DNA of 64,000 nucleotides, from assembly GCF_019200975.1 (NCBI RefSeq), contig NZ_JAHTMR010000001.1, positions 823,400 through 887,399 of the forward strand. Direction: 5' to 3'. Every line of letters starts with the position of its first letter. Within the stretch, counting starts at the first letter, position 1. The stretch comes from Pseudomonas sp. PD9R. GTDB taxonomy: Bacteria > Pseudomonadota > Gammaproteobacteria > Pseudomonadales > Pseudomonadaceae. Of the stretch, positions 37,909 to 47,195 are shown one piece after another. The notes under the pieces were generated by a model. It was not told the DNA's origin. It searched no databases and saw nothing but the letters and a program-made list of their open reading frames with translations. Both the position numbers and the translations under genes were made by a program.

Positions 37909-38697
37909 ATGAGCAACTTTCTGAAATACGAACAAGAAGGTCATGTCGTCACCCTGACGATGAACGATCCCGAACGCCGTAATCCGCTGACCGGCAATAG
38001 CGCCGTTCCCGAGTTCCTCGAAGCCATCGAACGGATCGAACGCGACAGCAGTGTTCGCGCGGTGATCATCACCGGTGCCGGCAGCGCATTTTGCTCTGGC
38101 GGCAACGTTCGCGATATGGACCGCTACGCGCAGATGTCGGGGATGGAATTGCGTCAGGAATACCGCACCGGTATTCAGCGTTTACCGCTGGCGCTGTTCA
38201 ATCTGGAAGTGCCGGTGATTGCAGCGGTGAATGGCGCAGCCATTGGCGCAGGTCTGGATTTGGCCTGCATGTGTGACATCCGCGTGGCGTCCGAGCAGGC
38301 GAAGTTCGCCGAGAGCTTCGTCAAGCTGGGGATTATTCCCGGCGACGGTGGTGCGTGGTTGTTGCCTCGCATTATTGGCCTGTCACGCGCCACTGAACTG
38401 ACGCTGACCGGGCAAATGATCGATGCCCGCCAGGCGGCGGAATGGAACCTGGTGTCCCGTGTAGTACCGGCCGAACAACTGCTGGACAGCGCCCGCGAAC
38501 TCGCGACCGCGATTGCGGCCAACCCGCCACACGCGGTGCGGCTGGCCAAACGGTTATTGCGTGAAGCCTTGCACACACGACTCGACACGCTGCTGGAAAT
38601 GTCCGCCAGTTTCCAGGTGATGGCGCACCAGACCGCCGATCACCGCGAAGCCGTTTCGGCGTTTATCGAGAAACGCCCAGCCACGTTTACCGGGTAA
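37909..38697 (+). CDS. Enoyl-CoA hydratase (crotonase family)
   Basis: A 262-residue crotonase. Oxyanion-hole segments are GAGSAFCSGGNVRDMDRYA (about 55) and AAVNGAAIGAGLDLACMCDIRVA (about 105), with FVKLGIIPGDGG (about 138), where Asp stands at the usual second Glu. It is the last gene of the 33340-38697 unit, 11 bases after the interrupted dehydrogenase gene. Together with 28761 it gives the island two crotonases beside the MaoC-type hydratase. Confidence 0.9.
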   Translation: MSNFLKYEQEGHVVTLTMNDPERRNPLTGNSAVPEFLEAIERIERDSSVRAVIITGAGSAFCSGGNVRDMDRYAQMSGMELRQEYRTGIQRLPLALFNLEVPVIAAVNGAAIGAGLDLACMCDIRVASEQAKFAESFVKLGIIPGDGGAWLLPRIIGLSRATELTLTGQMIDARQAAEWNLVSRVVPAEQLLDSARELATAIAANPPHAVRLAKRLLREALHTRLDTLLEMSASFQVMAHQTADHREAVSAFIEKRPATFTG

Positions 38698-38784
38698 GTG
38701 TCACCGAGCGTAACGCCCGCTGAGCGCATCTCAAACCGGGCCGTTACGCCGCTGGAAAATCACACGGAAACACTTCATCCAAAT

Positions 38785-38798
38785 CACCCGATCGGGTG
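38785..38798 (+). promoter_or_regulatory. Putative operator (site 5) upstream of DUF1302/DUF1329
   Basis: CACCCGATCGGGTG is a perfect 14-bp palindrome 66 bases before the DUF1302 start. It is like the other sites but one base shorter in the centre and less conserved at the outer bases. Confidence 0.65.
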
Positions 38799-38864
38799 TG
38801 AGGACAACACGGGCGCCTCGCTAGCATGGGCGCTCACCACGTCATCCTTAACCGGAGAAACCGC

Positions 38865-40697
38865 ATGACAAAAACAACAATGCGCGGAGTCTTCCAGCCA
38901 AGTCTGCTGGCCGTAGCTGTAATGATTGCCACCTGCGCGAGCAATCAGGCTCACGCTGTTGATTTCAATATCGGGGAGATTCAAGGCTCGTTCGATTCAT
39001 CGCTGTCGATCGGTGCCAGTTGGTCGGCGGCCAACCCGGACAAGCAGTTCATTTCCAACTTCAATAGTCAGGGTGTAGCCGGTGGTGAATCTGCCTCCCG
39101 GACCACCGACGACAACCGCCTGAATTTCAAGAAGGGTGAAACCTTCTCGAAGATCTTCAAGGGCGTGCATGACCTGGAGCTGAAGTACGGCGACAGCGGC
39201 GCGTTTGTGCGCGGAAAGTATTGGTATGACTTCGAGTTGATGGACGAGAGCCGTCCGTTCTACGACATCGATGACTCGGGGCGTGACCGCGCCGCCAAGT
39301 CGTCCGGGGCAATGTTCCTCGACAGCTTCGTCTACCACAACTACACCCTCGGCGATCAGGTCGGCAACGTACGGGTCGGCAAACAAGTAGTGAGCTGGGG
39401 CGAGAGTACGTTTATCGGCAACTCGATCAACAGCATCAACCCGATTGACGTAGCGGCATTGCGCCGGCCCGGTGCGGAAGTGAAGGAAGGGCTGATTCCG
39501 GTCAACCTGCTTTACGTGTCGCAGGGGCTGGCCGACAACGTTACCGCTGAAGCGTTCTATCAGTTGCAGTGGGATAAATCGGTGGTCGATAACTGCGGTA
39601 CGTTCTTCGGCAGTGACGGCGTACCCCAAGGCTGTAATGACCGCCTGGTAATCGCCGGTCTCGACTTGCCGCCGGGTGTGGCCAAGAACACCGGTGGTTT
39701 GGCTGCCATCGCGGCGGGCACCGACGATGCCTACATTCCGCGCTTGAAGGACAACGATGCGCGCAACAGCGGGCAATACGGCCTGGCGTTGCGCTGGTAT
39801 GTCCCGGAAGCCAACGACACCGAGTTCGGCGCCTACGCAATGAACTACCACAGCCGCAATCCGTACTTGAGCATCAATCAGATGACCAGTGCGGCAGGCG
39901 GTGTGACCTCGGCGCGCAGCACCCGTTACTTCATCGACTATCCGGAAGATATTCGCCTGTACGGCCTGAGCTTCCAGACCAACGTCGAGGGCGTATCGCT
40001 GGGTGGCGAAGTCAGCTACCGGCCGAACATGCCGCTGCAACTGAACACCGCCGACTTGCTGTCCGCCGCCACCTTCGGCGCGACTTCGCCACTGATCACC
40101 ACCGGTTTCGCCGGTCGCACGCTGGGTGCCGAGGTCAATGGCTACAAGCGCATGCCGGTGACGCAGGCGCAGGTAACTGCAACCCAGTTCTTTGAGCAGG
40201 TGCTGGGAGCGAGTCGTCTGACCTTGATCGGTGAAGTGGGTTACAACCACATCAACGGCCTGGGCAAGGCCGATGGCTCTGACCTGCGTTTCGGTCGTAG
40301 CCCGGCCTTCGGCTCCGGCGAGTTGCCGGGCGCAGCGGGCGCGGCCACCTGTCGCGGCACCGCAGCGGGCGCGGCGACGGCGAGCAACCCGGCGCAGGAG
40401 TGCAACGACGATGGCTTCTACACCAGCAACAGCTGGGGCTATCGGCTGCGCGGCAAGCTGGATTACCAGAACGTGATTGCCGGTATCAACCTGTCGCCCA
40501 ACATCGCCTGGTCCCATGACGTTGAAGGTTATGGCCCGAACTTCGACGAAGGTTCCAAAGCCGTCAGCCTCGGTGTGGATGCCGACTACCTGAACACCTA
40601 TACCGCCAGCCTGAGTTACACCAACTACTTCGGTGGCGATTTCAACACCAACGTCGACCGCGACTACGTTGCGCTCAGCTTCGGCGTGAATTTCTGA
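38865..40697 (+). CDS. DUF1302 outer-membrane-type protein
   Basis: A 610-residue exported protein. I start at ATG 38865 after CCGGAGA; a signal peptide runs to about residue 30 (ending NQAHA, then VDFNIG). The rest is rich in short alternating stretches and aromatic residues and ends in DYVALSFGVNF, the C-terminal Phe pattern of an outer-membrane beta-barrel. DUF1302 proteins pair with DUF1329 in clusters for hydrophobic substrates such as steroids and terpenoids, where uptake is proposed but not proven. It is transcribed with the DUF1329 gene 26 bases downstream. Confidence 0.87.
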   Translation: MTKTTMRGVFQPSLLAVAVMIATCASNQAHAVDFNIGEIQGSFDSSLSIGASWSAANPDKQFISNFNSQGVAGGESASRTTDDNRLNFKKGETFSKIFKGVHDLELKYGDSGAFVRGKYWYDFELMDESRPFYDIDDSGRDRAAKSSGAMFLDSFVYHNYTLGDQVGNVRVGKQVVSWGESTFIGNSINSINPIDVAALRRPGAEVKEGLIPVNLLYVSQGLADNVTAEAFYQLQWDKSVVDNCGTFFGSDGVPQGCNDRLVIAGLDLPPGVAKNTGGLAAIAAGTDDAYIPRLKDNDARNSGQYGLALRWYVPEANDTEFGAYAMNYHSRNPYLSINQMTSAAGGVTSARSTRYFIDYPEDIRLYGLSFQTNVEGVSLGGEVSYRPNMPLQLNTADLLSAATFGATSPLITTGFAGRTLGAEVNGYKRMPVTQAQVTATQFFEQVLGASRLTLIGEVGYNHINGLGKADGSDLRFGRSPAFGSGELPGAAGAATCRGTAAGAATASNPAQECNDDGFYTSNSWGYRLRGKLDYQNVIAGINLSPNIAWSHDVEGYGPNFDEGSKAVSLGVDADYLNTYTASLSYTNYFGGDFNTNVDRDYVALSFGVNF

Positions 40698-40723
40698 TGC
40701 AACCCTGCCAGAGGTAATTGAAC

Positions 40724-42091
40724 ATGAACGCACGTTTTATTCTGCGCGCTGGCGCACTGAGCCTGTCGCTGCTGGCCAGCGGTGTAATGGCCGCCGTCAC
40801 GCCCCAGGAGGCCGCGCAGTTGGGCACCACGCTGACGCCTTTGGGCGCTCAGAAAGAGGGCAATGGCAACGGCAGCATTCCCGCCTGGACCGGTGGTTTG
40901 AAGCCCGGAGCGGCGGTGCTCGATAACGGTTTCCTCGGTGATCCGTTCGCTGGCGAAAAGCCGCAACTGGTGATCACTGCGGCCAATGCCGAACAGTACA
41001 AGGACAAGCTGACACCGGGCCAACTGGCGATGTTCAAGCGTTATCCGGACAGCTACACAATCCCGGTGTACAAGACCCAGCGTACGGCGGCGTCGCCACA
41101 GAACATCTATGACATTGCCAAGAAGAGTGCGGTAACCACCGACCTGACACCCGATGGCAACGGCTTGCTGAATTTCACGCAGACCCGCTATTACCCGTTC
41201 CCGATTCCGAAGAACGGTGTGGAGGTTTACTGGAACCATACCAACCGTTATCGCGGTGGCAACATGGAGCGCCAGGCGGCTCAGGCCGCGCCGCAAACCA
41301 ACGGCTCGTATTCCATCGTCGAGTACGACGACAAGCTGGCTTTCCCGCAACTGATGGAAGGCGTCGAAGGCGGGCAAGGCGACAACGTTCTGTACTACTA
41401 CAAACAGGAAATCACCGCACCATCGCGCATGGCAGGTTCTGTGATCCTGATTCACGAGACCATCGACCAGGTCAAGGAGCCGCGCCTGGCGTGGGTCTAC
41501 AACGCCGGCCAACGCCGCGTGCGCCGCGCGCCGCAGGTCGCCTACGATGGGCCCGGCAACGGTTCTGACGGCATGCGCACCGCCGACAACACCGACATGA
41601 TGAACGGCGCGCCGGATCGTTATGACTGGAAATTGATTGGCAAAAAAGAGCTGTACATTCCGTACAACAATTACCGGTTGCAGTCGCCGAAGGTCAAATA
41701 CGACGACATCATCAAACCGGGGCACATCAATCAGGACCTGACCCGTTACGAGCTGCATCGCGTGTGGCATGTCGAGGCCACACTCAAGCCGGGTCAACGT
41801 CATGTGTATGCCAAGCGTGACATGTATTTCGACGAAGACACCTGGCAACTCGCCGAGGTTGACCACTATGACGGTCGTGGTCAGCTCTGGCGTGTGGCGG
41901 AAGGCTATGCGGTCAATGATTACGAGCGTGGGGCACCTAACTTCGCCATGCTCGCGATCTATGACCTGATCGCCGGTCGCTACAATGTGCTGGCGATGAC
42001 CAACCAGTCAAAACATGCAACGACCTACGGCATGACGGCAAAGATGACCGATTTCACGCCATCTGCGCTGCGTAACGCCGGCATTCGCTGA
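40724..42091 (+). CDS. DUF1329 exported lipoprotein-fold protein
   Basis: A 455-residue protein with a signal peptide (1 to about 22, ending SGVMA) and the DUF1329 pattern. The early block reads AAQLGTTLTPLGAQKEGNGNGSIPAWTGGL, and RVWHVEATLKPGQRHVYAKRDMYFDEDTW occurs near residue 345. The family resembles LolA/LolB-type lipid-binding proteins and is a regular partner of DUF1302. I start at ATG 40724 after GAGG; TTG 40718 adds two residues. In many clusters an RND/MMPL transporter completes the set, but none is present here. Confidence 0.87.
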   Translation: MNARFILRAGALSLSLLASGVMAAVTPQEAAQLGTTLTPLGAQKEGNGNGSIPAWTGGLKPGAAVLDNGFLGDPFAGEKPQLVITAANAEQYKDKLTPGQLAMFKRYPDSYTIPVYKTQRTAASPQNIYDIAKKSAVTTDLTPDGNGLLNFTQTRYYPFPIPKNGVEVYWNHTNRYRGGNMERQAAQAAPQTNGSYSIVEYDDKLAFPQLMEGVEGGQGDNVLYYYKQEITAPSRMAGSVILIHETIDQVKEPRLAWVYNAGQRRVRRAPQVAYDGPGNGSDGMRTADNTDMMNGAPDRYDWKLIGKKELYIPYNNYRLQSPKVKYDDIIKPGHINQDLTRYELHRVWHVEATLKPGQRHVYAKRDMYFDEDTWQLAEVDHYDGRGQLWRVAEGYAVNDYERGAPNFAMLAIYDLIAGRYNVLAMTNQSKHATTYGMTAKMTDFTPSALRNAGIR

Positions 42092-42110
42092 CCGTTCGAC
42101 CTTGCCCCAA

Positions 42111-42140
42111 GCAACGCCCTGTTCGCAGGGCGTTGTGCTT
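42111..42140 (+). terminator. Probable terminator after DUF1329
   Basis: CAACGCCCTG and CAGGGCGTTG form a perfect 10-bp stem with a TTCG tetraloop, 20 bases after the stop codon. The following T-run is weak (TGCTT). Confidence 0.7.
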
Positions 42141-42151
42141 ACAGTTTGCTA

Positions 42152-42168
42152 CCACCTGATGCGGGTGG
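42152..42168 (+). promoter_or_regulatory. Putative operator (site 6) upstream of regulator 2
   Basis: CCACCTGATGCGGGTGG lies 58 bases before the start at 42227, the same distance as site 3 to regulator 1. Confidence 0.78.
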
Positions 42169-42226
42169 CGCATAAACCATTGGTGCGTTCAATGATGGCA
42201 TCCACACACCATCAGCGAGGTCCGCC

Positions 42227-44425
42227 ATGTTTGTGCCACGGCCGCATTTGTGCGACGTACTCAAGCGCGAGCAGCGCCGCTTGCATCTCCTTTGCGCACC
42301 TGCAGGTTTCGGCAAGACGGCGTTGCTACGCGAGTATTTGAAGGGCGTGGCGACGCCTGGGCGGGTGGTTTGGTTGAGCCTCGGTGGGCGGTTGCAGACG
42401 CTTGATAGCTTGACCGGGATGCTGGCTGGCGAACTTGATCTAGCCCTCGATACGGCGGCGGATGCCCTGCTGGGCTATTTCAGTTCCCGGGATGGGGTGA
42501 CTGATCTGTCGCCATCGCAGGCAAGCCAGCTCCCACAGGGGAATGCGATCGAATGTGGGAGCTGGCTTGCCAGCGATGAGGCCCTCGCAGGCAGTGAAAA
42601 TCTGACTATTCGTGTGGTCTTCGACGACCTGCCCGCCGCAATGCCGGCAGACCTGAACCAATGGTTCGACCAGCTCCTCGCGCTGCAAAACCCGAATCTG
42701 CAAGTACTGGTCACCTGTCGTCAGCGTCCCGACTGGAACCTGCCACACCTGGTGCTCACAGGCGAACTGCTGGAACTGGATGCCCGACAATTGGCCTTGC
42801 GTCCGGATGAATTCGAATCGCTGGTCAGTTTGCAGGTGCCCGAAATTGACACAGTCTCACGCGAAAAGTTGTGGCATCAAACAGGCGGCTGGTGCGCCGG
42901 AGTGCGGTTGCTGCCCTGCGCGTTGCTCGACCCATACCTCGAACGTGAATGGCTGTCGCGCCTGAGCGACGGACAGCAGGAAATGCTCAACGGACTGGCC
43001 CATTTATCCAAGGCCAGCGTCGATCTTTGCGATCAACTCTGGGAAGGACAGCAGGGCGCCCACGTGTTCCAGAGCTTGCTGGACAGTCAGGCTTTCCTGT
43101 TCCCGATAGACAACCAACCCGGTTGGTTTCGCTTGTTGCCCGCAGTGGCGCAAGCGCTGCAAAGCCGGCTCAGCGGCGCGCCATTGAATCGGCTGCGCCT
43201 GCGGGCCTGTCAGTTGCTGAGCGTGCTGGGGAAAGTCGATGATGCGGTCGAGCAGGCGTTGAGTGCCGATCAACCAGAAATGGCCGCCACTTACATGGAG
43301 CGGTTATGGCTGAGCTGGATTTTGAGCGAACGCCATCTAGGCCGCTTCATGGACTGGCGCGAACGCATCGAACCGCAGCTCTTACAGAGCAGCCCACGCT
43401 TGATCTATTTGAGCGGCAGGGCGTTGTTGTTCAGTGGCCGATTGAGCGAAGCCGAAGAATGCCTGCACCGCCTCGGGCACTTCCTGCCGCTGCCTGATCC
43501 GCAACGCAGTCGGCGGTTACTGGCGAACTGGCAGGGGTTGTATGGAACGTTGCAGGCGTTGCGCGGGAACACCGAACAGGCGCGCCTGCATTGCCATGCT
43601 TCCCTTCGTCATCTGACGGCCCAGGATTGGCTTTCAGTGCTGTTGTGCCATTGCACCCTGGCACGCATCGCCATGAAAACCGGTGAGCTGACCGAGGCCC
43701 AGGTGCTGCTGGAGCATTCGCTGGAGCTGGCCCGGCGCCAGGGCAGTCGTGACGCTGAAGCGTTGGTGAATACAGACCGGGTGCGTTTGTTGATGCTTCA
43801 GGGGCACCTGGGAATGGCGCAATCGCTGTTGCGCTCGGAGCTTGCGCAACTCACGGGCAGCCGAACCCAGCCTTATCCGCTGCTCGGTCGACTGATGTTC
43901 CTGCAAGGCGAGTTGCTGTTGCAGCAAGGTCACACGGTTGAAGCCGAACAGGTCGTGCAGGGTGGACTTTTACAAGTGCGAGATTGCTGCGCACCGTTCG
44001 TGCTGGATGCCTATTTGTTGTTGTCCGAGATTGCCTCGCGCAACGATGACATTGAACAGGCCCATTTGCTGCTCTACGAAGCCGAGCGCCGAATGCACTG
44101 GGGCAAGATCGACAGCGTGTGCTACCAGCGTCCGATCGCCCTGCAGAAAGCCCGGATTCTCGACCGTGAACGGGGTGCAGACAGCGACAAGCCTTCTGTG
44201 GCGTGTGTCACCAGCGTGCCGGATTACCAGGACGGTCTGACGACCCGCGAGGTGTCAGTGCTCAAGTTGCTGGCCGAAGGCATGTCGGTGCGCGAGGTCG
44301 GTCATCGCCTGTTCATTTCCGTCAATACCGTCAAAACCCACGCCAAGAACATCAACGTCAAACTCGGTGCCTGCCGTCGTACCCAAGCCATCAACAGCGC
44401 GAAAGCGATGGGAATCCTGGCTTGA
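42227..44425 (+). CDS. LuxR/MalT-type transcriptional regulator 2 with a REP hairpin inside the gene
   Basis: A 732-residue STAND-like regulator. Walker A is CAPAGFGKTALL (about 24-35), then a helical middle and a C-terminal LuxR HTH (LTTREVSVLKLLAEGMSVREVGHRLFISVNTVKTHAKNINVKLG). It is shorter than regulator 1. Codons 96-118 coincide with a 25-bp near-perfect inverted repeat of REP type (42513-42578) that keeps the frame and adds QASQLPQGNAIECGSWLASDEA, unlike the surrounding protein. The insert lies between Walker A and the VVFDDLP (Walker B-like) segment, so it may alter ATP handling. The gene has its own operator and lies between the DUF1302/1329 and aldehyde dehydrogenase units. Confidence 0.87.
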   Translation: MFVPRPHLCDVLKREQRRLHLLCAPAGFGKTALLREYLKGVATPGRVVWLSLGGRLQTLDSLTGMLAGELDLALDTAADALLGYFSSRDGVTDLSPSQASQLPQGNAIECGSWLASDEALAGSENLTIRVVFDDLPAAMPADLNQWFDQLLALQNPNLQVLVTCRQRPDWNLPHLVLTGELLELDARQLALRPDEFESLVSLQVPEIDTVSREKLWHQTGGWCAGVRLLPCALLDPYLEREWLSRLSDGQQEMLNGLAHLSKASVDLCDQLWEGQQGAHVFQSLLDSQAFLFPIDNQPGWFRLLPAVAQALQSRLSGAPLNRLRLRACQLLSVLGKVDDAVEQALSADQPEMAATYMERLWLSWILSERHLGRFMDWRERIEPQLLQSSPRLIYLSGRALLFSGRLSEAEECLHRLGHFLPLPDPQRSRRLLANWQGLYGTLQALRGNTEQARLHCHASLRHLTAQDWLSVLLCHCTLARIAMKTGELTEAQVLLEHSLELARRQGSRDAEALVNTDRVRLLMLQGHLGMAQSLLRSELAQLTGSRTQPYPLLGRLMFLQGELLLQQGHTVEAEQVVQGGLLQVRDCCAPFVLDAYLLLSEIASRNDDIEQAHLLLYEAERRMHWGKIDSVCYQRPIALQKARILDRERGADSDKPSVACVTSVPDYQDGLTTREVSVLKLLAEGMSVREVGHRLFISVNTVKTHAKNINVKLGACRRTQAINSAKAMGILA
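42513..42578. repeat. REP-type inverted repeat inside the coding sequence of regulator 2
   Basis: Arms 42513-42537 and 42554-42578 are 25 bases each with one mismatch and a 16-base loop (core TGTGGGAGCTGGCTTGCC). The element is translated in frame. Confidence 0.9.
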
Positions 44426-44446
44426 AAACCGTGCGCTTGGCACCAC

Positions 44447-44463
44447 CCACCTGATCCGGGTGG
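44447..44463 (+). promoter_or_regulatory. Putative operator (site 7) upstream of the aldehyde/alcohol dehydrogenase unit
   Basis: CCACCTGATCCGGGTGG lies 94 bases before the aldehyde dehydrogenase start at 44558 and 21 bases after the stop of regulator 2. Confidence 0.78.
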
Positions 44464-44557
44464 CGGCACCGAATGAATGATGGTCAACCATGCAGCCAGG
44501 CCCGACGCTTTGCTGCGCAACCGCGGTGGCGTCCAGACAAAAACAAGAGAGGTAGTG

Positions 44558-45910
44558 ATGAGCGCCATCGAGCATTCGCCGAGCACCGATATCCGCACGA
44601 TCCTGGAAAAGCAAAGGGCAGCGTTCCTGGCCAGTGAACCCTACACCGTCGAACAACGCTGCGAATTGATCGATCGGGCGATCAGCCTGCTGGTCAACCA
44701 TGAGCAGGAAATCATTGCGGCCCTGACGGCTGATTTCGGCCACCGCAGTCCGGGATTCTCCAAAGGCAGCGAAGTGCTGTCGCCGTTGGCAACGCTCAAG
44801 CACACCAGGGCCAAACTGGCCGAATGGATGGAACCCGAAGCGCGGCATACCGAGCAGGGCGAAGCCTGGGTTCAGTACCAGCCACTGGGCGTGATCGGCA
44901 TCGTGACGGCCTGGAACGTGCCCGGCTACATGGTGTTCAGCGGACTGGCGGGTGCCTTGGCGGCCGGCAACCGAGTGATGATCAAACCGTCGGAATTCAA
45001 CCCGCACACCTCGGCATTGATTGCGCGGCTGATCCGCTCGGTCTACGCCGAAGAAGAAGTGGCGGTGGTGCTTGGCGGGCCCGACGTCGGCCAGGCGTTT
45101 TGCGGCCAACCGTTCGACCATTTGCTGTTCACCGGCGCTACCAGTATCGGCAAACACGTGCTGCGTGCAGCGGCGGAGAACCTGGTGCCGGTGACGCTGG
45201 AATTGGGTGGCAAGTCCCCGGCCATCATTTCCCGCACGGCCGATTTCAAGATGGCGGTGACCAAGGTGGTCGTCGGCAAGCTGCTCAACGCTGGCCAGCT
45301 CTGCGTGGCACCGGATTATGTATTCGTGCCGCAGGAATCGGTGGACATGTTCATCGCGGTCGCCAAAGCGGTGGTCGGCGGTTTTCTGCCGACGCTCAAG
45401 GACAATCCCGAGTACACCTCGATCATCAATGCACGTCATCTTGAACGTTTACAGGGTTATCTGAGTCAAGCGCGCGCCGCCGGTGTCGAGTTGATCGAGC
45501 TGAACCCGGCCGATGAGGATTTCAGCGAAGCGCCACACAACAAGATGGTGCCGACCCTGCTGCGCAACCCCGGGGACGATTTGCAGGTGATGCAGGACGA
45601 AATCTTCGGGCCGCTGTTGCCGATCAAACCGTATGAAAACCTCGCCGAGGTGATTGCCTTCATCAACGCGCGGCCACGGCCATTGGCGCTGTATTACCTC
45701 GGCAATGATCCCGCCGAAGAGGCGTCAGTGCTCAACCGCACTTGCTCCGGTGGCGTGACCCTCAACGGCGTCATGAGCCATGCCAGCTGCGAGAGCCTGC
45801 CGTTCGGCGGCGTCGGCCAGAGCGGCATGGGTGCCTATCACGGCATCGACGGCTTCCGCACCTTCAGCCACGCCAAGGCTGTGTTCCGCTCGCCGGTAAA
45901 ACCGGCCTGA
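44558..45910 (+). CDS. Aldehyde dehydrogenase (coniferyl aldehyde dehydrogenase-like)
   Basis: A 450-residue NAD(P)-dependent aldehyde dehydrogenase. It has GVIGIVTAWNVPGYM (about 110), the catalytic Glu in PVTLELGGKSPAII (about 212), the catalytic Cys in LLNAGQLCVAPDYVF (about 245) and QDEIFGPLLPI (about 350). Its length and lack of an N-terminal extension fit the CalB-type group active on hydrophobic or aromatic aldehydes. I start at ATG 44558 after GAGAGG; the longer frame from 44477 lacks family similarity. It lies 29 bases before the alcohol dehydrogenase gene; together they would turn an alcohol into the carboxylic acid. Confidence 0.9.
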   Translation: MSAIEHSPSTDIRTILEKQRAAFLASEPYTVEQRCELIDRAISLLVNHEQEIIAALTADFGHRSPGFSKGSEVLSPLATLKHTRAKLAEWMEPEARHTEQGEAWVQYQPLGVIGIVTAWNVPGYMVFSGLAGALAAGNRVMIKPSEFNPHTSALIARLIRSVYAEEEVAVVLGGPDVGQAFCGQPFDHLLFTGATSIGKHVLRAAAENLVPVTLELGGKSPAIISRTADFKMAVTKVVVGKLLNAGQLCVAPDYVFVPQESVDMFIAVAKAVVGGFLPTLKDNPEYTSIINARHLERLQGYLSQARAAGVELIELNPADEDFSEAPHNKMVPTLLRNPGDDLQVMQDEIFGPLLPIKPYENLAEVIAFINARPRPLALYYLGNDPAEEASVLNRTCSGGVTLNGVMSHASCESLPFGGVGQSGMGAYHGIDGFRTFSHAKAVFRSPVKPA

Positions 45911-45939
45911 ATGTCTAACTTCATTGTCGAGAAAAACTT

Positions 45940-47025
45940 ATGAAAGCTGCCGTTTTCCATCAGGTTGGAGCTCCGCTGGTCATCGAAGAAGTGGGCATCA
46001 GCAAACCGGGCTCGCGTGAAGTGCTGATTCGCACCAAGGCCGTGGGCGTCTGCCATTCGGATTTGCATGTCATTGACGGCTCGTTTCCGTATCCAGGCCC
46101 GTTGGTGTTGGGCCACGAGGCGGCCGGCGTGGTCGAGCAGGTCGGCTCTGAAGTGCGTTCGGTCAAGCCGGGTGATCATGTGGTTACGTGCCTCACTGTG
46201 TTCTGCGGTCACTGCGAGCACTGCGTGACTGGCCATCTGGCACGCTGCGTTTCCCCGGAAACCAAGCGCGACAAGGACGAGGAATCACGCCTGACCTACG
46301 TGCAAAAACCGATGCCGCAGTTCGTCAACCTCTCCGGTTTCGCCGAGCAGATGCTGGTGCACGAAAACGCTTGCGTGGCGATCCGTCGCGACATGCCGCT
46401 GGACCGGGCCGCGTTGCTCGGTTGCGCCGTCACCACTGGCACCGGCGCAGTATTCAACACCGCCAAAGTGCGCCCGGGCGAGACCGTGGCCGTGATCGGT
46501 TGCGGCGGCATTGGTCTGGCCGCAATCAACGGCGCAGCGCTGGCCGGGGCAGGGCGGATCATCGCCATCGACATGCTCGATTCCAAACTGGAACTGGCTC
46601 GCCAGTTCGGCGCCACTGATGTGATCAACGGCAGGGACGGCGATGCGGCCAAGCAGGTGATGGAACTGACCCGTGGCGGCGTGCACCACTCGTTTGAATG
46701 CATCGGCCTTAAGCAGACGGCCGAGCAGGCCTTCGCCATGCTTGCGCGCGGCGGCACCGCCACCATTATCGGGATGCTCAAACCCGGCCTGAAAATCGAA
46801 CTGGACCCTTTCCAATTGCTGCATGAGCGTCGTGTCCAGGGTTCGCTGATGGGGTCGAACCGCTTCCCGGTGGACATGCCACGCCTGGTGGACTTCTACA
46901 TGGCCGGCAAGCTCAAGCTGGATGAAATGATTTCCCAGCGTATTCGTCTGGACCAGATCAACGAAGCCTTCGATGAACTGCGCCGTGGCGAACTGGCGCG
47001 CTCGGTGATCATCTTCGACGAATAA
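45940..47025 (+). CDS. Zinc-dependent alcohol dehydrogenase (MDR superfamily)
   Basis: A 361-residue medium-chain dehydrogenase. Catalytic zinc ligands lie in GVCHSDLHVIDG (about 37) and GHEAAGVVE (about 65). The structural zinc site CGHCEHCVTGHLARC (about 90-104) is complete, and the NAD motif is GCGGIGLAAI (about 187). It would oxidise the alcohol freed by the sulfatase to the aldehyde handled by the upstream enzyme, which is an inference from the shared operator. A 38-bp perfect inverted repeat follows the gene. Confidence 0.92.
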   Translation: MKAAVFHQVGAPLVIEEVGISKPGSREVLIRTKAVGVCHSDLHVIDGSFPYPGPLVLGHEAAGVVEQVGSEVRSVKPGDHVVTCLTVFCGHCEHCVTGHLARCVSPETKRDKDEESRLTYVQKPMPQFVNLSGFAEQMLVHENACVAIRRDMPLDRAALLGCAVTTGTGAVFNTAKVRPGETVAVIGCGGIGLAAINGAALAGAGRIIAIDMLDSKLELARQFGATDVINGRDGDAAKQVMELTRGGVHHSFECIGLKQTAEQAFAMLARGGTATIIGMLKPGLKIELDPFQLLHERRVQGSLMGSNRFPVDMPRLVDFYMAGKLKLDEMISQRIRLDQINEAFDELRRGELARSVIIFDE

Positions 47026-47050
47026 CCCCCTGCGTACCGATCCGATATCC

Positions 47051-47140
47051 CTGTAGGCGCTGTCGAGTGAAACGAGGCTGCGATCTTTGCTTTTAAAGAT
47101 CAAAAGATCGCAGCCTCGTTTCACTCGACAGCGCCTACAG
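47051..47140. repeat. 38-bp perfect inverted repeat, REP-related variant
   Basis: Bases 47051-47088 and 47103-47140 are exact reverse complements with a 14-base loop. The ends match the REP family (CTGTAGG..., GCTGCGATCTTT), but the centre, GCGCTGTCGAGTGAAACGAG, differs from every other unit in the window. Confidence 0.92.
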
Positions 47141-47195
47141 AAGGATTTTGGGGTATTCGGATCAGGGCACACCCAAGCGCTTTTGGAGTTGATTG

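Noticed and set aside
38997..40733. 578-codon open frame opposite the DUF1302 gene
   Set aside because: It is a GC-rich antisense shadow; the + strand frame has a signal peptide, ribosome site and DUF1302 pattern.
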